Origin: Synechococcus sp. KORDI-49
GTDB taxonomy: Bacteria > Cyanobacteriota > Cyanobacteriia > PCC-6307 > Cyanobiaceae
Direction of reading: 5' to 3'
Assembly (NCBI RefSeq): GCF_000737575.1
Contig: NZ_CP006270.1
Coordinates: 1,119,163 to 1,183,162 of the forward strand
Length of the DNA stretch: 64,000 bases
In this document: piece after piece, positions 26,839 through 35,025 of the stretch
Position numbering within the stretch: position 1 is the first letter of the stretch
Layout of the letters: every line of letters starts with the position of its first letter
The notes under the pieces: generated by a model
Told to the model about the DNA's origin: nothing
Database searches by the model: none
The model's input: only the letters and a program-made list of their open reading frames with translations
Program-made: the position numbers and the translations under genes

Positions 26839-27663
26839 ATGAAAAAGATCATCAACCAATGCATCAAGGAAGGCATCAACCTCCGGCATCAGACAGTGGT
26901 GGATGAAAACAGAGCTGTGCTGCCGAATTTCATCATCATCGGCGCCGCCAAGTCGGCCACAACCACGCTCGCCAACGCACTGAAGCGTCACCCCGACATC
27001 TTCATCAGCAAACCCAAGGAACCGAAGTTCTTCGGGCGCAATTACGCCAAAGGATGGGATTGGTACATCTCACGATTTCGCAAGGGGGAAGGCATCAAGT
27101 TTCGCGGCGAAGCCAGCACGATGTACGCCAGCCAGCTGCGCAGCTTCCGGAAAGCACCGAAGTTGATGTCGATCTACCTGCCTGATGTGAAGTTGATCTA
27201 TATCGTTCGTCATCCTCTGGAGCGCATCGTGTCGCAATGGCGCCATTACAGCAGCCCCGGGCGCCATCCCAACTGTGCCGACTTCTCAGCCTTGATGAGT
27301 GATCGTCGACTGCGAACATTGATTGTGGGCTGTTCGATGTATTACAAACGCCTGAATCAGTACAGAAAATTCTTCCCTGACGAACAGATTTACTGCATGA
27401 CCTTTGAAGACCTGCTCGATTCACCGCGAAGCAGTCTTCGCAAGATGCTGAAGTTCATCGGAGCCCGGCCCAAAACAAGAAAACTGCTGGATGCCGATGG
27501 ATCCCTCCCCAAGGACAATCAAGCCGGAGCCAAAGGGCGCGGGCATGTGGACGTTCCTGAATGGACGCCATCGGTCCGGCAGCAGGTGACCCGAATCATC
27601 CAGCCGGATGCTGAACGTATGCTGGAGTACATGGGCAAACCACGGGATTACTGGACGCTCTGA
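26839..27663 (+). CDS. PAPS-dependent sulfotransferase (Sulfotransfer_1 type)
   Basis: A 274-aa protein. The PAPS loop FIIIGAAKSATTTLANALKR is followed by KEPKFFGRNY and YIVRHPLERIVSQWRHY. This is the heparan/NodH-like subgroup, different from its two neighbours. Starts at ATG 26839, one base after the previous stop. The coding sequence is less GC-rich than the capsule genes upstream, suggesting more recent acquisition. Confidence 0.87.
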   Translation: MKKIINQCIKEGINLRHQTVVDENRAVLPNFIIIGAAKSATTTLANALKRHPDIFISKPKEPKFFGRNYAKGWDWYISRFRKGEGIKFRGEASTMYASQLRSFRKAPKLMSIYLPDVKLIYIVRHPLERIVSQWRHYSSPGRHPNCADFSALMSDRRLRTLIVGCSMYYKRLNQYRKFFPDEQIYCMTFEDLLDSPRSSLRKMLKFIGARPKTRKLLDADGSLPKDNQAGAKGRGHVDVPEWTPSVRQQVTRIIQPDAERMLEYMGKPRDYWTL

Positions 27664-27671
27664 GGTGTGCG

Positions 27672-28409
27672 ATGGAAGGCCCAAGAATGCGCAACCCACG
27701 CCACTTCATCGCCTTTGAAACCTTGCCGCTGCTGTACGGACGTGTGCCGAAAGTGGCGAACACTTCGATCAAAGCCGCTCTGCACACCCTGTTGAAGCAG
27801 AAGGCGGAGGAGGGGTTCCGTTCCACTTCAGATGGTTTCTGGCTTGAGGCCACCCATGGCGAAACCAGAATGATCACGGCGCGGACAGCCCTGATGCGCC
27901 GTGGGACGCATTTCAGCTTCAGCTTTGTGCGCAATCCCTACGACCGACTGGTGTCGGCCTACAACAACAAATTGCTGGAACTGGAGACCTTGATGCCTCA
28001 GATGCAGGACATGGGACTGCATCGCAACATGCCTTTCCAGGACTTCCTGGAATGCACCGCGAACACCCCGGCCTCCGCACTGGATGTGCACCTGCTGCCG
28101 CAGAGCATGATCCTCTGCGTTGAGGGCACGCTCGTCCCCAGCTTCATCGGGCGGATGGAAAGCATGCAGAACGACTGGGATCTCCTGAATCGGACGCTGA
28201 GGAGAGAAGGACTGCCGGAACTTGGCAAGCTTCCGAAGAAGAACATCCGCCGTAGCGGCGACCGCAGCGATGTGGGCCACTACTTTCAGGATCCTGGGCT
28301 GGTGCGACTGGCGCAATCGCTGTATCAGACGGATCTCGATCTGTTCTACGGCGATGTAAGCCCATCGGATCTGATCCAGGGGGATCTGAAATCCATCAGA
28401 GATCGGTAG
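27672..28409 (+). CDS. sulfotransferase family 2 protein, second copy
   Basis: A 245-aa paralogue of the 26.0 kb sulfotransferase. It shares GRVPKVANTSIKAALH, the FSFVRNPYDRLVSAYNNKLLE phosphate-binding region and the same order of conserved blocks. Start at ATG 27672, with ATG 27687 (MRNPRHFIAFE) an alternative closer to the paralogue. It is the last gene of the capsule island; small unrelated genes follow. Confidence 0.83.
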   Translation: MEGPRMRNPRHFIAFETLPLLYGRVPKVANTSIKAALHTLLKQKAEEGFRSTSDGFWLEATHGETRMITARTALMRRGTHFSFSFVRNPYDRLVSAYNNKLLELETLMPQMQDMGLHRNMPFQDFLECTANTPASALDVHLLPQSMILCVEGTLVPSFIGRMESMQNDWDLLNRTLRREGLPELGKLPKKNIRRSGDRSDVGHYFQDPGLVRLAQSLYQTDLDLFYGDVSPSDLIQGDLKSIRDR

Positions 28410-28499
28410 CAACAGCATCCCTTCAATATCTGGTACTGATCACAAAGATGGCGAAGCGCCACCCAGGAGGATTAGCAAGAAAGTCGATACTGTCCGGCC

Positions 28500-28682
28500 A
28501 TGACGCGTTACGTTCTACGCAATGGAGAAGTTGTGCATTCACGCCGCCAACCCGACGGCCTTGATGTGTACTGCTACCAGACCGGCTACAACCACCACAC
28601 CTGCCTGCTGCTGTCTGATCAAGCAGAAGCCGATTTCCTGATCAATTATGGAACCGAATTGAACGTAAGGTTTGCTCGATAA
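28500..28682 (+). CDS. unknown 60-aa protein
   Basis: Begins MTRYVLRNGEVVHSRRQPD; beta-rich, soluble, ends NVRFAR. A small cyanobacterial-style hypothetical gene at the start of the variable island. An AGGAG-like stretch lies well upstream (28468). No family recognised. Confidence 0.5.
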   Translation: MTRYVLRNGEVVHSRRQPDGLDVYCYQTGYNHHTCLLLSDQAEADFLINYGTELNVRFAR

Positions 28683-28770
28683 TTCACCATCTCTTCCACT
28701 TTGATTTGTAAAGGCGCCACTTCTCAACAGCAAGGCCGCCGACCATCGTGTAAGCAATCGTCCAGGCCCC

Positions 28771-29001
28771 GTGGCACAGTCATCGCCTCGTGAACGACTC
28801 GGCCAGCTGCTGGAGCGGCGTTACCGGGACATGGGGCAGCCGTCCCTGATCCAGCAGAACGCTTACCGCGCATTGCTGTCCACGATTCAACTGGAAAAGA
28901 AACTGGTTGCCATCGAGCTGCTGGATCTGATGCTCGACGAAGTGAATCAGAGCCTGTCTGCACAGGATGTCGCGTCAGGCCCCCGCCAGGCGGCCAGCTG
29001 A
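28771..29001 (+). CDS. unknown 76-aa helical protein
   Basis: GTG start. The product is helical and charged (SPRERLGQLLERRYRDMG, then TIQLEKKLVAIELLDLMLDE). GC content matches the host. No domain recognised. Confidence 0.5.
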   Translation: MAQSSPRERLGQLLERRYRDMGQPSLIQQNAYRALLSTIQLEKKLVAIELLDLMLDEVNQSLSAQDVASGPRQAAS

Positions 29002-29374
29002 TCCGTCATCGCTGATACAGCCAGGGGGTACCGCGCTCGCTTGCAATGACGATTGGCGCGTTGAACCATGGTAATCCCGCATAGCCTGATCTTCTTATCC
29101 CTGCTACCAGGGCTGCTGCAGGGCAATCTCGGCTTGTTCAAGCAGCTGAACAGTGAGCTTGGTGTTTTATGCCAGAACCCACCATCACAAGCTTTGAACG
29201 TCTGCAGGATCCACGCAAAATTAGTGAGCCGATGAAACAGTTCTGTATCAGATATTCCAAAAGACCCATCAATCCGTGCTTTTGATAACCAATTAAGCTC
29301 GTCGATCCGGGTTTCAGCAATCATCGGCAGAAAGTACTCAGCATCGCCAGCATGCAACGAGATTCCCGGCTGTC
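29002..29374. other. stretch without a convincing gene
   Basis: About 370 bases. The only sizable frame is on the minus strand (28947-29357, 136 aa). It begins MHAGDAEYFLPMIAETRID and reads plausibly for 60 residues, then becomes cysteine- and arginine-rich and overlaps the previous gene. It may be a decayed fragment; I see nothing else. Confidence 0.3.
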
Positions 29375-29680
29375 ATGCTCAGTCCGAAAACCCGCCTGAT
29401 GCTTCAGGACATCCTGGCCCGCCTCTCCAGGAGTGAGCAGGTCTCGCTGAAAGAAAGAATTCTGGTGCAGAAATATGCCGACAGAAACTCAACCGTCTAT
29501 TCCTGGCTGCGCAAGGCACGGTCGATCCAACGGGAAGGACATCTCGAACAGGGGTCCATGTCCGGATTCATGCAGAACCTGAATCTGGCTGGACAAGACA
29601 CGGAAGACCATTTCCACAGGTCCAGTGACGACATCGGCGACTGGTTTCAAGGATCGCCGGGATGGGTTCGCCGCAGTTGA
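29375..29680 (+). CDS. unknown 101-aa protein
   Basis: Begins MLSPKTRLMLQDILARLSR; a helical N-terminal half with a basic middle (LVQKYADRNSTVYSWLRKARSIQ) and a polar tail. No signal peptide. Typical of the small variable genes in this island; function unknown. Confidence 0.5.
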   Translation: MLSPKTRLMLQDILARLSRSEQVSLKERILVQKYADRNSTVYSWLRKARSIQREGHLEQGSMSGFMQNLNLAGQDTEDHFHRSSDDIGDWFQGSPGWVRRS

Positions 29681-29718
29681 TGGCCACACCCTGATCACAA
29701 TCGTTTTCCGACGTTCGA

Positions 29719-30024
29719 TCAGATGTCGATGGTCGGTTCACCCAATGTGACTCGACCTTGCCTGATCTCATTCCAACACCCTTTGGAGAAAAAATAAACC
29801 GCCCCAGGGATGGTCATCGAAAGGTTGAACAGCTGATTGGTGCGTTCCATGCTGTCGCTGGAGACAAAACGCTGACGCCGCGTTGCCAGTGATGCGATGA
29901 AGCGAAGAGCTTTGTCGCGACTGTTGAACTCACCACCAAGGCCGTTCAAAGATTCGAGATCAATGGCATGAGGGAGTCGCACCCATTCCACAAACTCCGC
30001 ATGCATCACGGCGATGATATTCAC
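29719..30024 (-). CDS. unknown ~100-aa protein, third of a coupled trio
   Basis: A GTG start at 30024 overlaps the stop of the upstream small membrane protein gene (GTGA), which decides the start. The product begins MNIIAVMHAEFVEWVRLP and is soluble alpha/beta. The three-gene chain 30355 to 29719 is translationally coupled throughout, suggesting one function. No family recognised. Confidence 0.55.
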   Translation of the reverse strand: MNIIAVMHAEFVEWVRLPHAIDLESLNGLGGEFNSRDKALRFIASLATRRQRFVSSDSMERTNQLFNLSMTIPGAVYFFSKGCWNEIRQGRVTLGEPTIDI

Positions 30025-30152
30025 CCTCTGATCAGCTGAACCAGCACCCACGCCCCCGCGGCAGCAAGGATCCAGTACATCCAAGCCAACTGGAAGGTCA
30101 ATGCCATGGCGAGACCGATGAGGAAAAGGATCAGAAACGTACCGAGCGTCAT
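30021..30152 (-). CDS. 43-aa single-pass membrane protein
   Basis: ATG at 30152. The product is almost entirely hydrophobic: residues 4-22 (GTFLILFLIGLAMALTFQL) and 24-40 form one or two membrane helices. The start overlaps the upstream stop (ATGA) and the stop overlaps the downstream start (GTGA). Confidence 0.55.
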   Translation of the reverse strand: MTLGTFLILFLIGLAMALTFQLAWMYWILAAAGAWVLVQLIRG

Positions 30153-30355
30153 GTCAGTCCATCGGAAGGGGGGTCAGACCAAAGGAAGCTCTGATCAATG
30201 TCTGCATCTGGATGGAGCTTCAGGACCATCCACAGCAACATCGCGGAGCAATGCCTGTCATCGGCACCGTAGTCATATTTCCAGTCCTTCACCATCGCCA
30301 CCAAGTCCTGCTGAGCATTGGTGATGAAGTCGTCCGTCCACTCCTGCATGGCCAT
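30149..30355 (-). CDS. unknown 68-aa protein, first of a coupled trio
   Basis: Begins MAMQEWTDDFITNAQQDLV; acidic and aromatic, with WKYDYGADDRHCSAMLLWMV in the middle. The longer upstream frame looks like noise, so ATG 30355 is preferred (30349 possible). Its stop overlaps the start of the membrane protein gene. Confidence 0.5.
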   Translation of the reverse strand: MAMQEWTDDFITNAQQDLVAMVKDWKYDYGADDRHCSAMLLWMVLKLHPDADIDQSFLWSDPPSDGLT

Positions 30356-30572
30356 CAGCTCAACCGAGAGAAGCCCTTCGGGCCAGCGTGCAGACGAGGG
30401 TCTCCAGCACCGGCCCCCGGAAGCCCAACCTTGTATCACTCTGCCGGCGCAGTGGAGTTGTGTCACCACGCAAGGGTCGCCCCTGACAACCGGAGGGAAG
30501 CAAATGGAGAGAACGGCTACCGCAGCCCATCGACAAACCTATTTAGACCGTTTTTAAGAGACCTCATCACTG

Positions 30573-30719
30573 ATGAAACTGGATCTCGCCCATGCCGAAC
30601 CGATGGGAACCCTGATCCATGACGGAACCCACGCTCCGTTCCGCGCCCTGGCATGCCCGCTCGTGCCGCGCAAGGCCAGAGAGGACCATGGACTGATCAG
30701 CCTCTACAAGCAGAAATAA
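30573..30719 (+). CDS. unknown 48-aa protein
   Basis: Begins MKLDLAHAEPMGTLIHDG and ends in a lysine-rich tail; soluble. A small host-like reading frame with sensible composition. Weak support, no recognised family. Confidence 0.4.
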   Translation: MKLDLAHAEPMGTLIHDGTHAPFRALACPLVPRKAREDHGLISLYKQK

Positions 30720-30763
30720 CCCTGCATCGCGTCTAAGTTCAAAGGCGACCTGATCGGTGTGCC

Positions 30764-30958
30764 GTGAACAAGCTTGCAACTCTGCTGGGAGCTCTCACCA
30801 TGCTGATTGCCGGCGCTGCGTCTCAGGCATCGGAGTGCACCACGGTGATGAGCCCAATCGACCCCGGCCAGAACAACGACGCCGTGGTCTGCAAGCGTGT
30901 CGCTCGCAACAGCGCCAACGGAAACATCAGCGTCTGGCGCTGCTGCCCAGGCGAATGA
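30764..30958 (+). CDS. small secreted cysteine-containing protein
   Basis: A 64-aa precursor with a clean signal peptide (MNKLATLLGALTMLIAGAAS, cleavage probably after ASQA). The mature part of about 40 residues has four cysteines (ECTT, VVCKR, WRCCP), probably forming two disulphides in the periplasm. Function unknown. Confidence 0.6.
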   Translation: MNKLATLLGALTMLIAGAASQASECTTVMSPIDPGQNNDAVVCKRVARNSANGNISVWRCCPGE

Positions 30959-31052
30959 CGCTCCAGATCGGCAGTCAATCCGATGAGCTGTAACTCTTGA
31001 AACAGAAGCCGGGAAGCGAATTGCTTCGAATGACCAAAGCAATATCGTGACC

Positions 31053-31328
31053 ATGATTGACAACTCCGAAACGTATCAACGGGCACTTGATCTGTTCACA
31101 GAATCAGTGATCAAACCCGATTACGAATTGCGTGCCAATGCAAGTTATGCAGGATGCTACTTCGAACTGATGGAGATCCGGCAGCACTGCCTTGCCTATC
31201 TGAAAACCCTCAAGGAGATTCATCAGATTGAGACCGGTGATGAAAGCGATGCGATCGAAGCCGAAAAATCACTGATGACAAAAACGGCATCTCGAAAAAT
31301 CGCCTTCACCCATGGAGAGTTCATGTAG
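31053..31328 (+). CDS. unknown 91-aa helical protein
   Basis: ATG 31053 begins MIDNSETYQRALDLFTES. Mostly helical and acidic, with one or two buried cysteines (YAGCYFELMEIRQHC). No signal peptide. A variable-island gene of unknown role. Confidence 0.5.
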   Translation: MIDNSETYQRALDLFTESVIKPDYELRANASYAGCYFELMEIRQHCLAYLKTLKEIHQIETGDESDAIEAEKSLMTKTASRKIAFTHGEFM

Positions 31329-31492
31329 CTCCGGGCCAATCCGTAGAGGCGATGGCAGGCCTGCTTCCAGCGAAAGCCTGCCGCATTCTCCCGAAAAACG
31401 CTGAGTCCCTGACAACGCCAACAGAACGTTGCCTCGATAACAATTCAAAGGCGAACGCATCGCTGAGATGGCCGCATCTGTTTTCAACCTCT

Positions 31493-31714
31493 GTGGATCA
31501 AGTCGAAATCAACTACTGGGCCAAGATCGCTGTCGATCTGGAAGTCGCCGGCGACATCGACAGCATGTATTACGAGCATGCAAGAGCCATTGCACTGGGG
31601 GAACAGCTCGACGCAAGCCCCACAGCAAGCCTCCGACGACCACTGACCATGGCCTGTCAGCGAACCCGACGATCGGACGAAGCCAGCTTGCAGATCCCGC
31701 ATCGCAGCAGCTGA
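31493..31714 (+). CDS. possible 73-aa protein, doubtful
   Basis: A GTG start gives VDQVEINYWAKIAVDLEVAG followed by a helical, alanine-rich stretch; the last 25 residues look like random arginine-rich translation. Another frame overlaps it on this strand. Possibly a decayed gene. Confidence 0.3.
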   Translation: MDQVEINYWAKIAVDLEVAGDIDSMYYEHARAIALGEQLDASPTASLRRPLTMACQRTRRSDEASLQIPHRSS

Positions 31715-31772
31715 GCCGATCAGGGATCGATACCATGATGTTGACCAACGTTGACAACCTTCCGGTCTGATC

Positions 31773-31991
31773 ATGCGATTCCTGGCAGCGATGGCGGTGA
31801 TGTTTGTCATGGGCAGCCACGCAGCCGCCCATGAAGGCAAAGCCACGGCTCAGGGAGTGACCGAAATGTTCGCAACGGGGGAAGCCATGCGGCTGGTCCC
31901 CAAAGGGGCCACCGTGACGGACACCACCTGCAAGAGCATTGATGTGGCAGCCGACACCCGCTACCAGTGCACGGTGACATACAGCGATTGA
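31773..31991 (+). CDS. small secreted protein
   Basis: A 72-aa precursor. The signal peptide MRFLAAMAVMFVMGSHAAA is followed by a short mature domain ending TCKSIDVAADTRYQCTVTYSD with two cysteines that could form a disulphide. Probably periplasmic. No family recognised. Confidence 0.6.
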   Translation: MRFLAAMAVMFVMGSHAAAHEGKATAQGVTEMFATGEAMRLVPKGATVTDTTCKSIDVAADTRYQCTVTYSD

Positions 31992-32157
31992 ATCGATCGC
32001 CGCTGAGATTGGAGACAGGACAACCAAGGACACTGCACTCCACCGGATCCTGTAGCCCAGCGAACTAATTTAGATTTTCTCCATAACTTTGTGCCGCCAG
32101 GAACGTTGCTAATTCAGAAGAGCTGGGCAAATGTACTCATGAATTCTCAACTTCATG

Positions 32158-32334
32158 ATGCAGCTGACGTTTCTTGGCAACACCTACACCAAAAACTCAG
32201 ACCTGCGCGTTGCTCCAAACGTTGAACTCAAATATCAGGGCAAGACCTACCGGGCAAGACAGGAACAGGCTGCACAACAGGTTGCCCAAAGTGACATCGT
32301 GTTGACCTACCGAGGCATCAACTACGTCAAGTGA
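32158..32334 (+). CDS. DUF4278-type small beta protein
   Basis: A 58-aa protein with the repeating beta pattern of DUF4278, a short cyanobacterial family: MQLTFLGNTYTKNS, LKYQGKTYRARQ and LTYRGINYVK. The start at the second ATG fits the family's MxLTxxGxxY opening. A strong terminator follows 35 bp later. Confidence 0.7.
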   Translation: MQLTFLGNTYTKNSDLRVAPNVELKYQGKTYRARQEQAAQQVAQSDIVLTYRGINYVK

Positions 32335-32368
32335 TTGACGACTCCAGCCTTTCAGCGGCTTCGGATCC

Positions 32369-32399
32369 AATAACCCAGGCCCATGCCTGGGTTATTTTT
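32369..32399 (+). terminator. Rho-independent terminator
   Basis: A perfect 12-bp stem (AATAACCCAGGC / GCCTGGGTTATT) with a 4-base loop, then TTTTT. The leading run AATAA also allows weak function on the other strand. Confidence 0.92.
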
Positions 32400-32465
32400 A
32401 TGTTGCAACGGATACAGAGGCCCACCCTGACCCTGTGATGGGGTTAACGACGCTTCCCTTAGACC

Positions 32466-32954
32466 ATGACCGATAAAGCCGGCTTCTGCACGAGGTTGAT
32501 CGACGTTCTGGCGCACGAGTCATTCGGAGCGGACGCCGCTGTGGAGGAGATCCGAGGCTTTGACGGGAAATCACCGTGGGAAGGCAATCAATACTGCTGC
32601 GTTGATGCCACTGAACAACAGTCTGAATTCCGAGGGCTGGTGACAGTCGATAAACATCTGTATTGCTTCGTGGCTCAGATCAACTCCAATGATCAACATC
32701 GATCTCGTTTCATTCCTGCTGCTGAAGTGCTGGAGGACCCATCCGGCACGCCACGCAAAATGCAACCTCTCATTCAGGAGATGATCCTGGGCCGCAAACG
32801 TGGGGTGATGCTGATCCCTGAAACGGAAACAGACGCCGTTGATGTTGTTGCCGGCCTGGTGGAGCAGGGCTTCAGTGAATTGGCCAGCCAATACCGGGAT
32901 TTCATCATGCGGCAGCTGGAGAAATCCAAGGCTGCTGCAAAGCCAACGGCATGA
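32466..32954 (+). CDS. unknown 162-aa protein
   Basis: Begins MTDKAGFCTRLIDVLAHESF. Soluble alpha/beta with an amphipathic basic C-terminal helix (RQLEKSKAAAKPTA). It starts 67 bp after the terminator, so it has its own promoter. I do not recognise a domain; the length and codon pattern support a real gene. Confidence 0.6.
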   Translation: MTDKAGFCTRLIDVLAHESFGADAAVEEIRGFDGKSPWEGNQYCCVDATEQQSEFRGLVTVDKHLYCFVAQINSNDQHRSRFIPAAEVLEDPSGTPRKMQPLIQEMILGRKRGVMLIPETETDAVDVVAGLVEQGFSELASQYRDFIMRQLEKSKAAAKPTA

Positions 32955-33188
32955 TCGGAACGGACCTCACCCCAAGGTGCGGCCATTCCATCCCCAAGGG
33001 GAATCCCGATCGCGTTCTCATGGGGACGCCTCCTTCAAACAGGGACATCCCATAGGCCTCGGGTTTGCCCGTTGCCTTGGCCAGTGCTGCAGACAGCTGT
33101 TGAAGCCGCGAATGGTGAGGGCTCACAGACATCCGTTGATTTCAGGCCACGAGGTGAGCCACGACAAAGGGGATCACACCAACAACCG

Positions 33189-33320
33189 ATGGCACGCAGA
33201 CTTCAACTCCCGAAGAGCCAGGCCAATTCCTCAGATCTCGCAGCATGGACTGCCGTGGTCTTCGCTTCGATCACTGCACTGGTGCTCTGGGGCGTCGCCA
33301 ACGCCTATCCCTCTCTCTGA
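33189..33320 (+). CDS. 43-aa single-pass membrane protein
   Basis: MARRLQLPKSQANSSDLAAW is followed by a membrane helix (TAVVFASITALVLWGVANAY). It looks like the small single-helix proteins common in picocyanobacteria. Start chosen at ATG 33189. Confidence 0.5.
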   Translation: MARRLQLPKSQANSSDLAAWTAVVFASITALVLWGVANAYPSL

Positions 33321-33396
33321 GCACCAAGAAGAAGACAGCGTCAGCAGACGGCGCTCACGATCTGGCTTCGGAAGGTCACTGTCGAAACTTGAATAC

Positions 33397-33684
33397 TTGC
33401 CGCCGTTGATCCTGCTGGCTTGTGCAGCAGCCTTGTATCTAGGCTCAAGAGAAGGATTCGATGCTGTCATTCCGGAGGTCCCCGAAGAGAGCTTGCCTGC
33501 CATCTTCTTCCATGGACACTGCATGGAACGATCAGACCAGATCTACCAAAACGAAATCGCAATCCATAGAAAAACTGAGAAGATTGTTGGTTACGGGAGA
33601 TTTCGAGACGACATTCATGGAAAGGGGCTGACTCGAATCACGACAGAACGACTTGAGCGCGAAGAACAGTGCAAACAGAGCTGA
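33397..33684 (+). CDS. membrane-anchored unknown protein
   Basis: TTG 33397 gives a hydrophobic start (PPLILLACAAALYLGS) and about 75 soluble residues rich in H, R and E. The frame is open further upstream, so the start could be earlier, near 33343. No family recognised. Confidence 0.4.
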   Translation: MPPLILLACAAALYLGSREGFDAVIPEVPEESLPAIFFHGHCMERSDQIYQNEIAIHRKTEKIVGYGRFRDDIHGKGLTRITTERLEREEQCKQS

Positions 33685-33824
33685 GCAAAACCAGAAAGGC
33701 GAACAAAGACAGACCGCATCAAGTTCGCACTGGAGTGATTAAGAGAATCAGAAAGATCAGGAGCGCAAGGATTGACAACAGGAAAGCATTCGTTATTTTC
33801 GGCGCATCATATTGCTGTTCATCA

Positions 33825-34028
33825 ATGGATTTCCCAAAATGGTTTGCTGAGGTGATCCAGCGGAATGCTCAGCCGCAACCCATGAGCGCAGCGATGGAAG
33901 CGACATCTCCTGCGTTCAAAGCCGACAAATCAACGCCGACAATCGACACGTTAACCGTTTATGTTGGCCCCAAAGGAGGCAAGTATCGGTTCAACGAAAA
34001 GGGTAGAAAGATTTACCTCAGCGCCTGA
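33825..34028 (+). CDS. small protein with GPKGGKY basic adaptor-like motif
   Basis: A 67-aa protein. The C-terminal TVYVGPKGGKYRFNEKGRKI matches the short basic adaptor motif best known from chlorella viruses (PBCV-specific basic adaptor domain), also seen in phage and bacterial small proteins. The N-terminus (MDFPKWFAEVIQRN) is a short amphipathic helix. Start at ATG 33825; upstream sequence in frame is unlike protein. Confidence 0.55.
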   Translation: MDFPKWFAEVIQRNAQPQPMSAAMEATSPAFKADKSTPTIDTLTVYVGPKGGKYRFNEKGRKIYLSA

Positions 34029-34031
34029 AGG

Positions 34032-34193
34032 TCACTCATAGTCTGCCAATTCCACAAACTCACGCTCCAACGCATCTGCATCGCCATATCTCTCTTCGTT
34101 GATGAGATCGATAATTCTCTCCAGAATGATTCCGTGCGTGATCCGGCTTGGCCCTTCAAACGAAAAATGGAAATTGCGGTGAAGGCTTCTCAT
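34032..34193 (-). CDS. small helical protein, paralogue of the 34.3 kb gene
   Basis: A 53-aa protein beginning MRSLHRNFHFSFEGPSR and continuing IIDLINEERYGDADALERE. It has the same plan as the gene immediately upstream (aromatic beta start, then helix-turn-helix ending D-A-x-A-x-E-x-E-F). Tandem duplication with divergence is likely. Function unknown. Confidence 0.5.
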   Translation of the reverse strand: MRSLHRNFHFSFEGPSRITHGIILERIIDLINEERYGDADALEREFVELADYE

Positions 34194-34274
34194 GAACAAG
34201 ACTTCAGACTGACATAGCTTCGCCGAAGAGGCTGTCATTTGTAGTATCACCTGATTCCTTTAGGGAACCAATAA

Positions 34275-34448
34275 TCATTTGGAGAAATACCTGGTCTCTA
34301 CATGGTCCTCAAACTCACTTTCGAATGCCCTGGCATCATCAAGCCTGCCCTCATCCAGCAGTCGATTGAGGTGTTGATAGACATAATCAAGATTTCCCTT
34401 GTTCAGATAGTCAAACGAAAATCGAAGCGAATTACTTGAAGAAGGCAC
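34275..34448 (-). CDS. small helical protein with homologue in the integrated element
   Basis: GTG start (AGAGGT upstream), 57 aa. It contains FDYLNKGNLDYVYQHLNRLL followed by DEGRLDDARAFESEF. The gene at 58253-58432 in the AT-rich element encodes the same blocks (FDFLNKGDIDYVFQHLNHLL, EEGRYDDARAFEEEY). The two are clear homologues despite very different GC content, so the family moves between host and element. Function unknown. Confidence 0.65.
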   Translation of the reverse strand: MPSSSNSLRFSFDYLNKGNLDYVYQHLNRLLDEGRLDDARAFESEFEDHVETRYFSK

Positions 34449-34632
34449 AGGAATTACCTCTTTACAATTTCATGGTAGTCATCCTGCTTTCGATGCTGAT
34501 GTGTTCGCCGCATCGCTTTCGCACCTTTAAGGTATTAAGCGGCACACTTTCACACGAACAAAAGCATTGATCATTCGATCGGTTGCCTTCAGCTCACACG
34601 ACAACGCGCTGATGCTTCGCGGACCCTTAACT

Positions 34633-35025
34633 GTGAAACGATGGCTTGCGCTACTGCTGCTGCTTCCACTGGGATTAACAAGCCCTGTGAAAGCCTTTGA
34701 CGGAGGGGGTCTCGACAACGAGAAGGCCATTGAAATCTCTGACGACAAGTCAGAGATCATCCTGCCTGAATACTCGGTTTATCATGCTTCTTGCATGGAC
34801 ATTCAGTTAAGAATGTGGGGTGAAGTTGCAGAGTTGATGGAGGATCTGGCGACTGCTCACTGTTACTGCGAATATTCCAAACTGGAACAACTCGATGAAT
34901 TGACATTCGCACAACAGCAAGACGTGGAGGCCAGTTGCGCACGGGAAGGAACCATCAACAAAAAAGAAGCCTTCATCTGGTGGGCGCTTCCACTTCATTG
35001 GCAGCGCTTGAAAGGCGAGAACTAA
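34633..35025 (+). CDS. secreted protein of unknown function
   Basis: About 130 aa from GTG 34633 (ATG 34612 is an alternative). A clear signal peptide (MKRWLALLLLLPLGLTSPVKA) is followed by an acidic mature part with four cysteines (HASCMDIQ, AHCYCEY, ASCAREG). Probably periplasmic. A hairpin follows at 35070-35099. No family recognised. Confidence 0.6.
   Translation: MKRWLALLLLLPLGLTSPVKAFDGGGLDNEKAIEISDDKSEIILPEYSVYHASCMDIQLRMWGEVAELMEDLATAHCYCEYSKLEQLDELTFAQQQDVEASCAREGTINKKEAFIWWALPLHWQRLKGEN

Noticed and set aside
28947-29357. 136-aa minus-strand frame
   Set aside because: Plausible for the first 60 residues, then random-looking and overlapping a better gene; kept only as a possible fragment in a gene-free stretch.
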